Below are positions 27,660-35,659 of a DNA stretch of 64,000 nucleotides, piece by piece. Both the position numbers and the translations under genes were made by a program. Position 1 is the first letter of the stretch. The number at the start of each line of letters is the position of its first letter. The notes beneath the pieces are model-generated. The model had not been told where the DNA came from and did no database searches. It saw nothing but the letters and a program-made list of their open reading frames with translations. Origin of the DNA: Onthomorpha sp937906975 (lineage in GTDB: Bacteria > Bacteroidota > Bacteroidia > Bacteroidales > P3); contig JAZLDH010000002.1 of NCBI GenBank assembly GCA_045614605.1, positions 15,487 through 79,486 on the forward strand, written 5' to 3'.

Positions 27660-27809
27660 ATCACTTAGATTTAAGTGTTGTAAATTTGTTTTTCCATCAC
27701 TTAACGCCCAATGCGTAAAGAATTTTCAAACAAAAGATTTCCCCCTGCAAATATTGAAAATATAAGCCTTTAATAAAATTCACAAAATCAAAAACTTAAC
27801 TTTTTAAAG

Positions 27810-27962
27810 CTTTGAATTTACTTATTTTCCCTTTGATTTCTTGCAATTATTCCTTTGCTTTTTTAAGATTTTCCTTAGCTTTTTTTTAATTTTTCTTTGA
27901 ATTAGAAAACCCTCTCTTTGAAAGAGAAGAAAAAGCCCTTGAATTACGAAAAAATACCCTTG
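27810..27962. repeat. 21-bp phased C-W/Y-G array C (8 units, longest in window)
   Basis: CTTTG at 27810, 27831 and 27853, CTTAG at 27874, CTTTG at 27895 and 27916, CCTTG at 27937 and 27958. All steps are 21 bp except one of 22. The last two units show CCCTTGA preceded by an A-rich stretch. This array dominates the 615-bp gap between the Fic start and the rimO stop; the rest of that gap holds the Fic promoter, a duplicate terminator, a small CACTTA/TAAGTG hairpin at 27662-27677 and the rimO terminator. I see no gene in it. Confidence 0.75.
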
Positions 27963-28070
27963 ATTTTCGTCAATTTTTGTGAAGATATTTCAAAATTAAG
28001 TTTTGAGAAAAAATCTTTGTTCTTTTGCTTAAAAGATTTATATGCGTAGGCAAGTTATTAACTCTAAAAA

Positions 28071-28120
28071 AAACGCTCGTGAGTCTTTGAATTGTTTTGA
28101 CTTACGAGCGTTTTGTTTTT
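28071..28120 (-). terminator. Terminator downstream of rimO
   Basis: A 16-bp stem (28071-28086 with 28100-28115, AAAACGCTCGTGAGTC against GACTTACGAGCGTTTT) with one G-T wobble, flanked by A and T runs. It is potentially bidirectional. Confidence 0.85.
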
Positions 28121-28134
28121 TATTTTTCTTTGAT

Positions 28135-29424
28135 TTATTTTTCTATTATCTCACCATAAAGGTCAAACTCTATGGCATCGGTTATTTTTACTTGGAAAAA
28201 TTCTCCTATTTTGGCTTTTTCCTCTATTGGAATAAGGACTTCGTTATCTACCTCTGGGGAATCATGCTCTGTTCTGCCTATCCAATATTCTCCCTCTTTT
28301 CTGTCAATCAACACAGTGAAGACTTTGCCAATTTTATTTCTGTTTAATTGTAAAGAAATGCCCTCTTGCATTTGTGTTAGTTCGTCTAAACGTTCGTCTT
28401 TCTCCTCTTGGCTAACATCATCGTTTAGTTTAAATGAAGGTGTGTTTTCTTCAGCAGAGTAGGTGAAAGCACCCATTCTGTCAAACTTTGTTTGCTCTAC
28501 AAAGGTTTTTAATTCTTCAAATTCTTCTCTTGTTTCGCTTGGATAACCTACTATAAAGGTTGTGCGAAGACAGATGTTTGGAATTTTGGTTTTGATTTTG
28601 TTTAGTAAGGTGTTGATTTCCTCTCCTGTAATCTTGCGATTCATTGATTTTAGCAAACGATTGTTGATGTGTTGCAAAGGCATATCGATATATTTACACA
28701 TCTTAGGCTCGTTTGCTATGAACTCTATTAACTCATCGTTGAAATCGTTAGGGTAGGAGTACTGTAATCGTATCCATTTTATTTGTTCTATTTTTGCAAT
28801 CTCTTGCAATAAATCTACAAGTCTTACTTTGCCGTAAAGGTCTTTGCCATAGTTGCAAGTATCTTGTGCAATTATGATTAATTCCTTCACGCCTTGCTCT
28901 GCTAAAAGCTTGGCTTCTTCTACTAATTCTTCGATTGGGATTGAGGTGTGATGTCCTCTTATGTCGGGAATGGCACAAAAGGAGCACCTTCTGTCGCATC
29001 CTTCTGATATTTTTAGGTATGCGTAATGTTTTGGTGTGCTTGCTAATCGTTGAAGGTAGTGTTTTTCTTCTATTTTTGCGTTTAGGTAGGTTGCTATTTC
29101 GGTATAGTCCTTCACTCCAAAGAAAGCATCTACTTCTGTGATTTCTTCTTCAAGGGTTTCTTTGTAGCGCTCTACTAAACAGCCAAAAACGATTAGCGTA
29201 TTTATCTTTTTCTTGTTTTTTAATTCGGCATATTCAAGTATTGTGTCGATTGATTCTTCTTTTGCATCGCCAATAAATCCGCAAGTGTTGATTATTACTG
29301 TGTCAAACTTTGTTTTGGAAGAATCAAATGCGATTTCGTGGCCTTCGTTTCTTAGAATGCCTGCTAAGTGTTCGCTATCGACAAGGTTTTTTGAACAACC
29401 AAGTGTGATGATGTTTATCTTCAA
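28135..29424 (-). CDS. rimO: Ribosomal protein S12 methylthiotransferase
   Basis: Radical-SAM enzyme that methylthiolates the conserved aspartate of ribosomal protein S12. The 429-residue protein has the MTTase start ITLGCSKNLVDSEH (RimO-type, unlike the KLNFAES of MtaB), cysteines in NTCGF and FGCL, the radical SAM motif CDRRCSFC near residue 143, and a C-terminal TRAM domain. It lies downstream of ftsY with an outer-membrane protein gene in between, all on the minus strand. Confidence 0.96.
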   Translation of the reverse strand: MKINIITLGCSKNLVDSEHLAGILRNEGHEIAFDSSKTKFDTVIINTCGFIGDAKEESIDTILEYAELKNKKKINTLIVFGCLVERYKETLEEEITEVDAFFGVKDYTEIATYLNAKIEEKHYLQRLASTPKHYAYLKISEGCDRRCSFCAIPDIRGHHTSIPIEELVEEAKLLAEQGVKELIIIAQDTCNYGKDLYGKVRLVDLLQEIAKIEQIKWIRLQYSYPNDFNDELIEFIANEPKMCKYIDMPLQHINNRLLKSMNRKITGEEINTLLNKIKTKIPNICLRTTFIVGYPSETREEFEELKTFVEQTKFDRMGAFTYSAEENTPSFKLNDDVSQEEKDERLDELTQMQEGISLQLNRNKIGKVFTVLIDRKEGEYWIGRTEHDSPEVDNEVLIPIEEKAKIGEFFQVKITDAIEFDLYGEIIEK

Positions 29425-29435
29425 GGTGGTAGGCT

Positions 29436-30104
29436 TTATAATTTTATAACTACTCCAAGTTGCAAGTTAAGTCTGCTTAGGTTTTCAGGGTTTTCTGATA
29501 TATCTATTTCGTCTTCTGCTGATTTGAATGTGTTTACTTGCCCTCCTAAGTATTCAATGTTAAAGCCTATTCCGATATGTTTTGAAATTAAATAGTCAAT
29601 TCCTAATTCTAATCCATAGCCTAAGCAATCTCCGCTATAAATGTTTGATGCCTCTGTTTTGTCTGTGATTCTTGTTTTCATATATCCAAGAGAGGCTCTT
29701 GTCCAAAGGTCAATTTTTTCGGCTATTGTTGGTAATTGTGCCTTGAATGTTGGTCCTACATAGAAAATGTTAATATCGTCTGAGTAAAGTTTTGTTGTTG
29801 TGCCATTTTGTGATGCTACTTCTTTTTCAAAACTGTGAAAGCCCATAAGCATTGAGGCTTTTAATCCCGCTGCAAGGTAGTTTGTGAATTTATAATCGTA
29901 GTTAAATCCAAAATGAAGGCAATGTCTCATTCTATCTACATGCTCAGGATTATCTACTGTGTTGATTAGTTGAGAAGGGTGGCTGTCTGCAAATCTGAAA
30001 GCATAGCCTGTGCTCATTGAAAAGATGTGTTTGTCGTATTTTTCTTGTGCTGAAAGGCTTGAACCTATTAGTAGTATTGCTAAGGCTAATATTATCTTTT
30101 TCAT
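29436..30104 (-). CDS. Outer-membrane beta-barrel protein
   Basis: Small exported barrel of unknown role. A signal peptide (residues 1-19, ending SLSAQ) is followed by alternating hydrophobic strands such as HFGFNYDYKFTNYLAAGLKASM and YGLELGIDYLISKHIGIGFNIEYLGG, ending in LGVVIKL, in keeping with PF13568/PF13505-type 8-stranded barrels. It lies 15 bp after ftsY and 11 bp before rimO, so it is probably co-transcribed with them. No function can be assigned. Confidence 0.75.
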   Translation of the reverse strand: MKKIILALAILLIGSSLSAQEKYDKHIFSMSTGYAFRFADSHPSQLINTVDNPEHVDRMRHCLHFGFNYDYKFTNYLAAGLKASMLMGFHSFEKEVASQNGTTTKLYSDDINIFYVGPTFKAQLPTIAEKIDLWTRASLGYMKTRITDKTEASNIYSGDCLGYGLELGIDYLISKHIGIGFNIEYLGGQVNTFKSAEDEIDISENPENLSRLNLQLGVVIKL

Positions 30105-30119
30105 TTCTTTTACTTTAAA

Positions 30120-31070
30120 TTATTCAAATAAACTATCTACGAATGCTTTACGATTAAAAATTTGCAAATCTTCCATTTGCTCTCCTAATCCTATGTAACG
30201 TACAGGGATTTTAAATTGTTCGGAAATTCCTATCACGACTCCGCCTTTTGCAGTGCCGTCAAGTTTTGTTAAGGCTAAGGCATTAACATCGGTTGCTGCG
30301 GTGAATTGTTTTGCTTGCTCGATTGCGTTTTGACCAGTTGAAGCATCAAGCACCAAAAGCACTTCATTTGGGGCAGAAGGTACGACTTTTTTCATCACAT
30401 TACGGATTTTAGACAACTCGTCCATTAATCCCTTTTTGTTATGTAAACGTCCTGCGGTGTCAATGATTACAATATCTGCTTTTTTCGCAACGGCAGATTG
30501 TAAAGTGTCGTAAGCAACAGAAGCAGGATCGGCTCCCATTCCTTGAGTAACGATATCTACATCAACTCTTTCCGCCCATATTTTTAGTTGATCAACAGCC
30601 GCTGCACGGAATGTGTCAGAGGCTCCAAGAATTACTTTCTTTCCTGCTTTTTTGAATTGATATGCGAGTTTGCCTATCGTTGTGGTTTTTCCAACTCCAT
30701 TAACGCCAACAACCATTATTACGTATGGAGCGTCTTGTGTTTGAATGTTGAAACTTTCTCTTTCTTCTGTTTCGTTTTCATTTAGAAGCGACATTATTTC
30801 TTCTTTCAAAATAGAATTGAGTTCGGCAGTGCCAAGGTATTTGTCGCGTGCTACTCTTTTTTCTATTCTGTCTATGATTTTGAGTGTGGTTTCTACTCCC
30901 ACATCTGACTCAATTAATATCTGTTCTAAGTTATCTAAAACCTCTTCATCGACTTTTGACTTTCCGATGATGGCTTTTGATATTTTACTAAATACACTTT
31001 TTTTGGTCTTTGAAAGACCGCTGTCAAGCGTTTCCTTATTTTTTTTTGTAAAGAAAGAAAAAAATCCCAT
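30120..31070 (-). CDS. ftsY: Signal recognition particle receptor FtsY
   Basis: GTPase that docks SRP-ribosome complexes at the membrane. The 316-residue protein is the short Bacteroidota form without a long acidic A domain. It starts MGFFSFFTKK, then has the N domain (about 20-95) and G domain with P-loop GVNGVGKTTTIGKL, DTAGRLHNKKGLMDEL and TKLDGTAKGG. The open frame extends to 31130, but the ATG at 31070 opens the conserved FSFF start and a terminator lies within the extension. A weak -7-like box (AACATTTG, 31075-31082) stands only 4 bp before the start. Confidence 0.95.
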   Translation of the reverse strand: MGFFSFFTKKNKETLDSGLSKTKKSVFSKISKAIIGKSKVDEEVLDNLEQILIESDVGVETTLKIIDRIEKRVARDKYLGTAELNSILKEEIMSLLNENETEERESFNIQTQDAPYVIMVVGVNGVGKTTTIGKLAYQFKKAGKKVILGASDTFRAAAVDQLKIWAERVDVDIVTQGMGADPASVAYDTLQSAVAKKADIVIIDTAGRLHNKKGLMDELSKIRNVMKKVVPSAPNEVLLVLDASTGQNAIEQAKQFTAATDVNALALTKLDGTAKGGVVIGISEQFKIPVRYIGLGEQMEDLQIFNRKAFVDSLFE

Positions 31071-31089
31071 AATGCAAATGTTTGGAATA

Positions 31090-31139
31090 AAAAAATAAAG
31101 AGTTGTTATCTTATTGCTCTCAGACAACAACCCTTTTTA
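31090..31139 (-). terminator. Terminator between the DUF4295 gene and ftsY
   Basis: Minus strand: AAAGGGTTGTT pairs with AACAACTCTTT (one wobble) and is followed by ATTTTTTT. It would separate rpmG-DUF4295 from ftsY. A second perfect hairpin, TTGTGGAA/TTCCACAA, lies at 31163-31179. Confidence 0.7.
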
Positions 31140-31197
31140 TTAAAATCTTAAACTAAAACCCATTGTGGAACTTCCACAACAAAGCTTTTGCTAAGTA

Positions 31198-31353
31198 TTA
31201 TTTCTTTGCAAGATAATCTTTTACACTGTCAGAAGGTACAATCTCTTCTTTGAAAGTGTAAGCTCCTGTCTTTTCTGAACGTACTGTTCTTATAACTTTC
31301 GCAAAATCCTTACCTGTTGAGGTTTTAAGGGTTGCAACTACTTTCTTTGCCAT
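31198..31353 (-). CDS. DUF4295 family micro-protein
   Basis: A 51-residue basic protein beginning MAKKVVATLKT and ending VKDYLAKK, matching the DUF4295 family, which in Bacteroidota is encoded almost invariably next to rpmG and ftsY. Its size, charge and position suggest a ribosome-associated protein, but no function is established. It starts 20 bp after the rpmG stop and is followed by two hairpins before ftsY. Confidence 0.92.
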   Translation of the reverse strand: MAKKVVATLKTSTGKDFAKVIRTVRSEKTGAYTFKEEIVPSDSVKDYLAKK

Positions 31354-31373
31354 ATCTTATACTCCTATTCTTT

Positions 31374-31562
31374 TTATTTAATTTCTTTGTGTACAGTCAT
31401 CCTTTTTAATATAGGATTGTATTTTTTCAATTCTAAACGCTCAGGAGTGTTTTTCTTTGATTTTGTGGTTACATAACGAGATGTACCAGGCATTCCTGAT
31501 GCTTTGTGCTCTGTGCACTCAAGTATAACTTGTACTCTTACGTCTTTAGTTTTCTTTGCCAT
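31374..31562 (-). CDS. rpmG: 50S ribosomal protein L33
   Basis: Large-subunit protein of 62 residues. It has MAKKTKDVRVQVILECTEH at the start, the core SRYVTTKSKKNTPERLELKKYNP split over residues 29-51, and the tail HKEIK. The first ATG of the open frame (31598) would overlap the promoter, so 31562 is chosen. The usual Bacteroidota order rpmB-rpmG-DUF4295-ftsY is broken here: no rpmB lies upstream, and an unrelated secreted-protein gene takes its place. Confidence 0.95.
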   Translation of the reverse strand: MAKKTKDVRVQVILECTEHKASGMPGTSRYVTTKSKKNTPERLELKKYNPILKRMTVHKEIK

Positions 31563-31585
31563 CTTTTCTTCAATTTTTGGGTGTG

Positions 31586-31593
31586 CAAAATTA
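31586..31593 (-). promoter_or_regulatory. -7 box (TAATTTTG) of rpmG
   Basis: Minus-strand TAnnTTTG match 23 bp before the rpmG start. It indicates that rpmG begins its own transcript rather than continuing from an upstream rpmB. Confidence 0.6.
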
Positions 31594-31636
31594 CACACTT
31601 TTTTTTTCTTAACCTAATATTATATCAAAAAAAATT

Positions 31637-32083
31637 TTATTTTTCTTCTTCTTTGTTTGCTAACGCTTGTTTAATTCGCTCTATTCCAGAGGTTTTATCT
31701 GTTAAATCTCCGTAATAAAACGCTCTGTTAAAGTGAGTTTTTGTGTAGTCTCTAACAAATCCGTGTACGGTAGTATCTCCTTTTTCAAAGGAATGAGAAA
31801 TGTATGCGCTATAACCATCTCTGCAATCTACCTTTATAGAAAGGAAGTAGATGTCGCCGTTTTCACCTCTTATTACATCAAATTCGTTGAAGCGTATTGA
31901 AGAATATTTTAGTATGTTCTTTCTTATTTCTAATAGTTCTTTGTCGGTAGTCTTTGCACTCACGCCTACAACAACGTAGTCCTTACCTATATAAAAAGGA
32001 TACAAAGATTTGCCCTCTCCTTGTGCGAAAGAGAAAACAAAACTCATCATTAAGGCTACTATTACAACAAATTTTTTCTTCAT
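31637..32083 (-). CDS. Secreted protein of unknown function, 148 residues
   Basis: Not recognised. A clear signal peptide (residues 1-20, ending FSFAQ) is followed by an alpha/beta sequence with KDYVVVGVSAKTT near residue 34 and a C-terminal Lys/Glu-rich helix (ERIKQALANKEEEK). There is a single cysteine in the mature part and no lipobox, so it is probably periplasmic or secreted. It has its own promoter and stands alone between rpmG and the divergent lpxC gene. Confidence 0.65.
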   Translation of the reverse strand: MKKKFVVIVALMMSFVFSFAQGEGKSLYPFYIGKDYVVVGVSAKTTDKELLEIRKNILKYSSIRFNEFDVIRGENGDIYFLSIKVDCRDGYSAYISHSFEKGDTTVHGFVRDYTKTHFNRAFYYGDLTDKTSGIERIKQALANKEEEK

Positions 32084-32115
32084 ATTATTGAAATATAGAT
32101 ATATATTTTGATTTG

Positions 32116-32148
32116 CAAAGATACAAAGAAAATTTTAACTCACGCAAA
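32116..32148 (-). promoter_or_regulatory. Promoter of the 148-residue secreted protein gene
   Basis: Minus strand: TTTG (complement 32145-32148), 21 bp spacer, TATCTTTG (32116-32123), 32 bp before the start. Confidence 0.75.
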
Positions 32149-32169
32149 CTTTTGCTTGTGAAAATATCT

Positions 32170-32237
32170 CTAAGAAAAAATTTTTTTTCTCTTAGGAATA
32201 TTTTTTTTTCTCTTAGGAATATTTTTTGTTTTCTTAG
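32170..32237. repeat. 21-bp phased C-WWW-G array D (4 units)
   Basis: CTAAG at 32170 and CTTAG at 32191, 32212 and 32233: four exact 21-bp steps, the first unit inverted. The three forward units share TTCTCTTAG or TTTTCTTAG contexts with GAATATTTTTT between. It lies in the divergent gap between a minus-strand promoter and the lpxC promoter. Confidence 0.82.
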
Positions 32238-32260
32238 AGATATTTATATAAGGTAAAAGA

Positions 32261-32291
32261 TTGTTTATTTAAATAAAAATATCTAACTTTG
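32261..32291 (+). promoter_or_regulatory. Promoter of lpxC/fabZ-lpxA
   Basis: TTG at 32261-32263, 20 bp spacer, TAACTTTG at 32284-32291. The start codon follows after only 12 bp, so the 5' leader must be very short. Confidence 0.75.
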
Positions 32292-32303
32292 CAACTTGAA
32301 ATT

Positions 32304-33689
32304 ATGGAAAAGCAAACTACAATAAAAAATAAGATAACAATCAAAGGCAAAGGACTTCACACAGGAAAAGTTGTGGAGGTAAATATTTTGCCTGCTGCCT
32401 CTAATAGCGGGATTGTATTTAAGAGAGTTGATTTGGAAAATCCTGTGATGGTTGAGGCTAAGGCTGAGCTTGTTACAGAGACTTCACGAGGAACAACTAT
32501 TGAAAAGGCAGGAGCAAAGGTTGCTACCATAGAACACTTAATGGCTGCTTTGTATGCCTCAAACATTGATAACGCCCTAATTGAGATAGATGGAGAAGAA
32601 GTCCCTATTCTTGATGGAAGTGCAAAATATTGGTTGCAAGCCATTGAGGAAAGCGGAGTTGAATACTTAGAAAAATCAAGACAATACTTTACCCTTAAAG
32701 AAATTGTTACCTACTCTGATGAAGAAAACGACATAGAACTAATTGCTATGCCATACGATGGATTTAGAGTAGATTTAAACATAGACTTTTCTCCAAGAAT
32801 CATAGGAAGTCAAAACTCTTGCTTGAAAAACCTATCTGAATTTAAAGAAAAATTTTCTGTTTGTCGCACCTTCGTTTTCTTAGATGAAATAGAACAACTA
32901 TTAAAACTTAACCTTATAAAAGGCGGAGACTTAGACAATGCACTTATCTTTGTAGATAAGGTTTTGGGAAAAGAACAAATAGAACACTTAGCAAGTGTTT
33001 TTGGAAAAAATCCTAACGAAATAAAAGTTGAAAAGGGATTATTGAACAATGTTCAACAGAATTTTGAAAACGAGCCAGCACGTCATAAATTGCTTGACTT
33101 TATTGGCGATATAGCCCTTGTAGGAAAACCATTAAAGGCACGCTTTATCGTTAAGCGTCCAGGACATAAAGTAAATAATTTATTAGCAAGAAAAATTAAA
33201 ACTATCATGGAAAATAACACAATACCAGTTTACGACCCAAACAAAGAACCAGTATATGATATTAAGGCAATAAAAAATTTGTTGCCACACAGATTTCCAA
33301 TGTTACTTATAGATAAAGTAATAGAAATAGGAGAAGACTATGTAATAGGCTTGAAAAACGTAACAGGAAACGAAGATTTCTTTAACGGACACTTTCCACA
33401 AGAACCTGTAATGCCAGGAGTATTGATTGTAGAAGCCTTAGGACAAACAGGAGGTGTGTTAGCATTAAAAGATATAGAAGACCCTGAAAACTACAGCACA
33501 TATTTCATGAAATTTGAAGAAGTAAAATTCAGAAATAAAGTAGTTCCAGGAGATACACTTTTGTTAAAACTTACATTAACAGAGCCAATCAGAAGAGGAA
33601 TCGTTAAGATGAAAGGCGAGGCTTACGTTGGGAACAAATTAGTTGTAGAAGCACAACTAATGGCACAAGTTGCTAAAACTAAAAAATAA
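32304..33689 (+). CDS. lpxC/fabZ: Bifunctional UDP-3-O-acyl-GlcNAc deacetylase / 3-hydroxyacyl-ACP dehydratase
   Basis: Fusion of the committing lipid A enzyme LpxC with the fatty-acid dehydratase FabZ, a fusion characteristic of Bacteroidota. The LpxC part (residues 1-305) has GKGLHTGK, the zinc-binding TIEHLMAALYA, LDGSAKYW, CRTFVF and the second metal site HKLLDFIGDIAL. The FabZ part (about 320-461) has LPHRFPMLLIDKV and the catalytic GHFPQEPVMPGVLIVEAL with His and Glu in place. The TTG at 32289 overlaps the promoter, so the ATG at 32304 is the start. lpxA follows after 5 bp, making a compact lipid A operon. Confidence 0.97.
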   Translation: MEKQTTIKNKITIKGKGLHTGKVVEVNILPAASNSGIVFKRVDLENPVMVEAKAELVTETSRGTTIEKAGAKVATIEHLMAALYASNIDNALIEIDGEEVPILDGSAKYWLQAIEESGVEYLEKSRQYFTLKEIVTYSDEENDIELIAMPYDGFRVDLNIDFSPRIIGSQNSCLKNLSEFKEKFSVCRTFVFLDEIEQLLKLNLIKGGDLDNALIFVDKVLGKEQIEHLASVFGKNPNEIKVEKGLLNNVQQNFENEPARHKLLDFIGDIALVGKPLKARFIVKRPGHKVNNLLARKIKTIMENNTIPVYDPNKEPVYDIKAIKNLLPHRFPMLLIDKVIEIGEDYVIGLKNVTGNEDFFNGHFPQEPVMPGVLIVEALGQTGGVLALKDIEDPENYSTYFMKFEEVKFRNKVVPGDTLLLKLTLTEPIRRGIVKMKGEAYVGNKLVVEAQLMAQVAKTKK

Positions 33690-33694
33690 AGGAA

Positions 33695-34477
33695 ATGAAT
33701 AATCAAATGTATTATGTTCACCCTAATGCAAAGATAGGGAAGAATGTAACAATAGAACCATTTGCCGTTATATACGATGATGTAGAAATTGGCGATGATT
33801 GTTGGATTGGACCACACGTTACTATATTTCCAGGAGCGAGAATAGGAAAAAATTGTAAGATATTCCCTTCAGCAAGCATAGCAGCAGTTCCACAAGACTT
33901 GAAGTTTGAGGGCGAATACACAACAGCCGAAATAGGAGACAACAATATAATAAGAGAATTTGTTACTATCAACCGCGGAACAAATGCAAACAAACGCACC
34001 GTTATAGGAAACAACAACCTTATTATGGCATACGCTCACGTAGCACACGATTGTATAATAGGAAACAATTGCATATTAGCAAATTCTGCCACACTTGCAG
34101 GCCATGTTGAAGTAGATGACTTTGCAATCATAGGCGGACAAAGTGCAGTACATCAATTCTGTCGCATAGGTAAACACGTGATTTTGATGGGCGGTAGTTT
34201 AGTAGATAAAGACATACCACCATACGTAAAAGGCGGTAAATTCCCTGTTTCTTACTGTGGAATCAATTCAGTAGGCTTAACAAGAAGAGGATATTCACAA
34301 GAAACAATAAACAATATTAAAAACATATATCGTGTAGTCTTTCAACAAGGCTTGACCTACACTAACGCCTTAGCAGAAATCAAACAATTGCCTCAATCAA
34401 CAGAAGCAGATGAAATCATTACCTTTATGGAAAAAGCAGAAAGAGGCTTAATGAAAGGCTTTACCTCGATTAGATAA
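33695..34477 (+). CDS. lpxA: UDP-N-acetylglucosamine acyltransferase
   Basis: Catalyses the first step of lipid A synthesis. The 260-residue protein is a left-handed beta-helix built of hexapeptide repeats (VHPNAKIGKNVTI, GARIGKNCKI, YAHVAHDCIIGN). The catalytic histidine lies in MAYAHVAHDC and the helical C-terminus carries the expected GLTRRG segment. It is co-transcribed with lpxC/fabZ and ends before a strong terminator. Confidence 0.97.
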   Translation: MNNQMYYVHPNAKIGKNVTIEPFAVIYDDVEIGDDCWIGPHVTIFPGARIGKNCKIFPSASIAAVPQDLKFEGEYTTAEIGDNNIIREFVTINRGTNANKRTVIGNNNLIMAYAHVAHDCIIGNNCILANSATLAGHVEVDDFAIIGGQSAVHQFCRIGKHVILMGGSLVDKDIPPYVKGGKFPVSYCGINSVGLTRRGYSQETINNIKNIYRVVFQQGLTYTNALAEIKQLPQSTEADEIITFMEKAERGLMKGFTSIR

Positions 34478-34490
34478 AAATGATATAAAA

Positions 34491-34528
34491 CAAAAAAACG
34501 CCGTAATCTAAGTTGCGGCGTTTTTTTT
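34491..34528. terminator. Bidirectional terminator between lpxA and the dprA-like gene
   Basis: AAAAAAACGCCG (34491-34502) pairs with CGGCGTTTTTTT (from 34515), with A and T runs on either side, between two convergent operons. Confidence 0.9.
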
Positions 34529-34540
34529 ATTTATAATTCT

Positions 34541-35659
34541 TTAAAATAACGTTAATGTAGATAGTTTTTTTGTGTATTTTAAAGGTGATTTTCCTGGATT
34601 AGTAGGTTTTATTCCTTTATTATTTATAATTTTTCTAATTACTGATTGAGATTTTTTTGAGTCGTCTTTTAAAATTAGTTCTGCAAGTTTTTTAGTAGTG
34701 TATTCACCTTTTAGTAATAACTCATCTATTAGTGTATCTATTGGTTTTAAGGTTTGTTTCTCGTCATTTAATGTAATAGTGTTGCCATTTATATCAACAG
34801 GTTTTGCTCCCATTGAAATTAGTAGGTCATTTGCATTTTTTTCATTTGGATATGGTTTTCTTACATAAACAATTCTGTTCTTTTTTAGGCCATCTTGTAC
34901 GCCAGAGTATGTTCCGCCTTTATTGTCTGATTCAGCTACGAAAATTTTTTCAGCAAGTCCATAAATATATTGGTTTCTTGTCATAGCTAACCCTTTATCC
35001 CAACCAGCATTAGGGCGAAAGGTACTAATAACCAATACACGCCCAGAGACAATTTCTTTGTATAAACCTTTATAACCTGAACTAAATGTAGTAATTCCTT
35101 GTGGAAGAACAATAATGCTTGAACCTCCATTTTGAATTGCTGATTCTAATGCTTGTCTATCAACACCTTTTGCGTAACCACTAACAACTACAAATCCATC
35201 TGAAACAGATAGAGAAGCAACATTGTTAGTAAAATTAAGAGATGTTTCATTAGCATTTCTTGAGCCTACTATTGCAACACTTTCTTTGTTTAATAATTCT
35301 ATATTTCCATAAGCGTAAAGAAGAATTGGTGAAGAGAATTTTAAATTTCTTTTAAGTGTTTTAGGATAATCAGATGAAAAAATAGGTATTATTTGATAGC
35401 CTTGTTCTAATAGGTCTTCTACGATAAAAGAATAATTATTAAGTTTTTCTTTTTCTTGTAATAGACTTTGAATTTCATCTTGTGATAAATCAAACCTATT
35501 TTTCCAATTATTTTCTTCTGTAAAAAAATGAGCAAGAGAAGAATTGTCTTCATGAATCTTTGCTAAGATTTCATTCTTACGTCTTGTGTAAATATTTTCT
35601 GCATTTGCTAACGCAAGCCAATATGTGTATTCTTGTTTCATATCAATCGTTTTAATCAT
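34541..35659 (-). CDS. DprA/Smf-like DNA-processing protein
   Basis: Diverged member of the DprA family, whose canonical members load RecA on incoming single-stranded DNA. The Rossmann-type core is visible: VAIVGSRNANETS (canonical GSR), SGYAKGVDRQAL (canonical SGxARGID), a VLPQGI segment, and MTRNQYIYGLAEKIFVAES in place of the canonical RNRIIAGLS block. A winged-helix-like tail (about residues 295-372) follows. The start at 35659 overlaps the stop of the upstream RecQ-phosphoribosyltransferase gene by 8 bp, so the products are coupled. Its divergence and partner suggest a role other than housekeeping DprA. No other competence gene is in the window. Confidence 0.85.
   Translation of the reverse strand: MIKTIDMKQEYTYWLALANAENIYTRRKNEILAKIHEDNSSLAHFFTEENNWKNRFDLSQDEIQSLLQEKEKLNNYSFIVEDLLEQGYQIIPIFSSDYPKTLKRNLKFSSPILLYAYGNIELLNKESVAIVGSRNANETSLNFTNNVASLSVSDGFVVVSGYAKGVDRQALESAIQNGGSSIIVLPQGITTFSSGYKGLYKEIVSGRVLVISTFRPNAGWDKGLAMTRNQYIYGLAEKIFVAESDNKGGTYSGVQDGLKKNRIVYVRKPYPNEKNANDLLISMGAKPVDINGNTITLNDEKQTLKPIDTLIDELLLKGEYTTKKLAELILKDDSKKSQSVIRKIINNKGIKPTNPGKSPLKYTKKLSTLTLF

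Noticed and set aside
27810..27962. Possible CRISPR array from the regular 21-bp spacing
   Set aside because: Only five bases are conserved, there is no repeat of 23 bp or more and no room for spacers, and no cas gene is in the window.
27520..28134. tRNA or small RNA gene in the longest gap
   Set aside because: No cloverleaf or T-loop sequence found by eye; one TAAATTTG box near 27680 could start a short RNA, but nothing else supports it.
28042..28347. Plus-strand open frame of 101 codons
   Set aside because: It is antisense to the 3' end of rimO and runs through its terminator; low-complexity Phe/Leu-rich translation, no family likeness.
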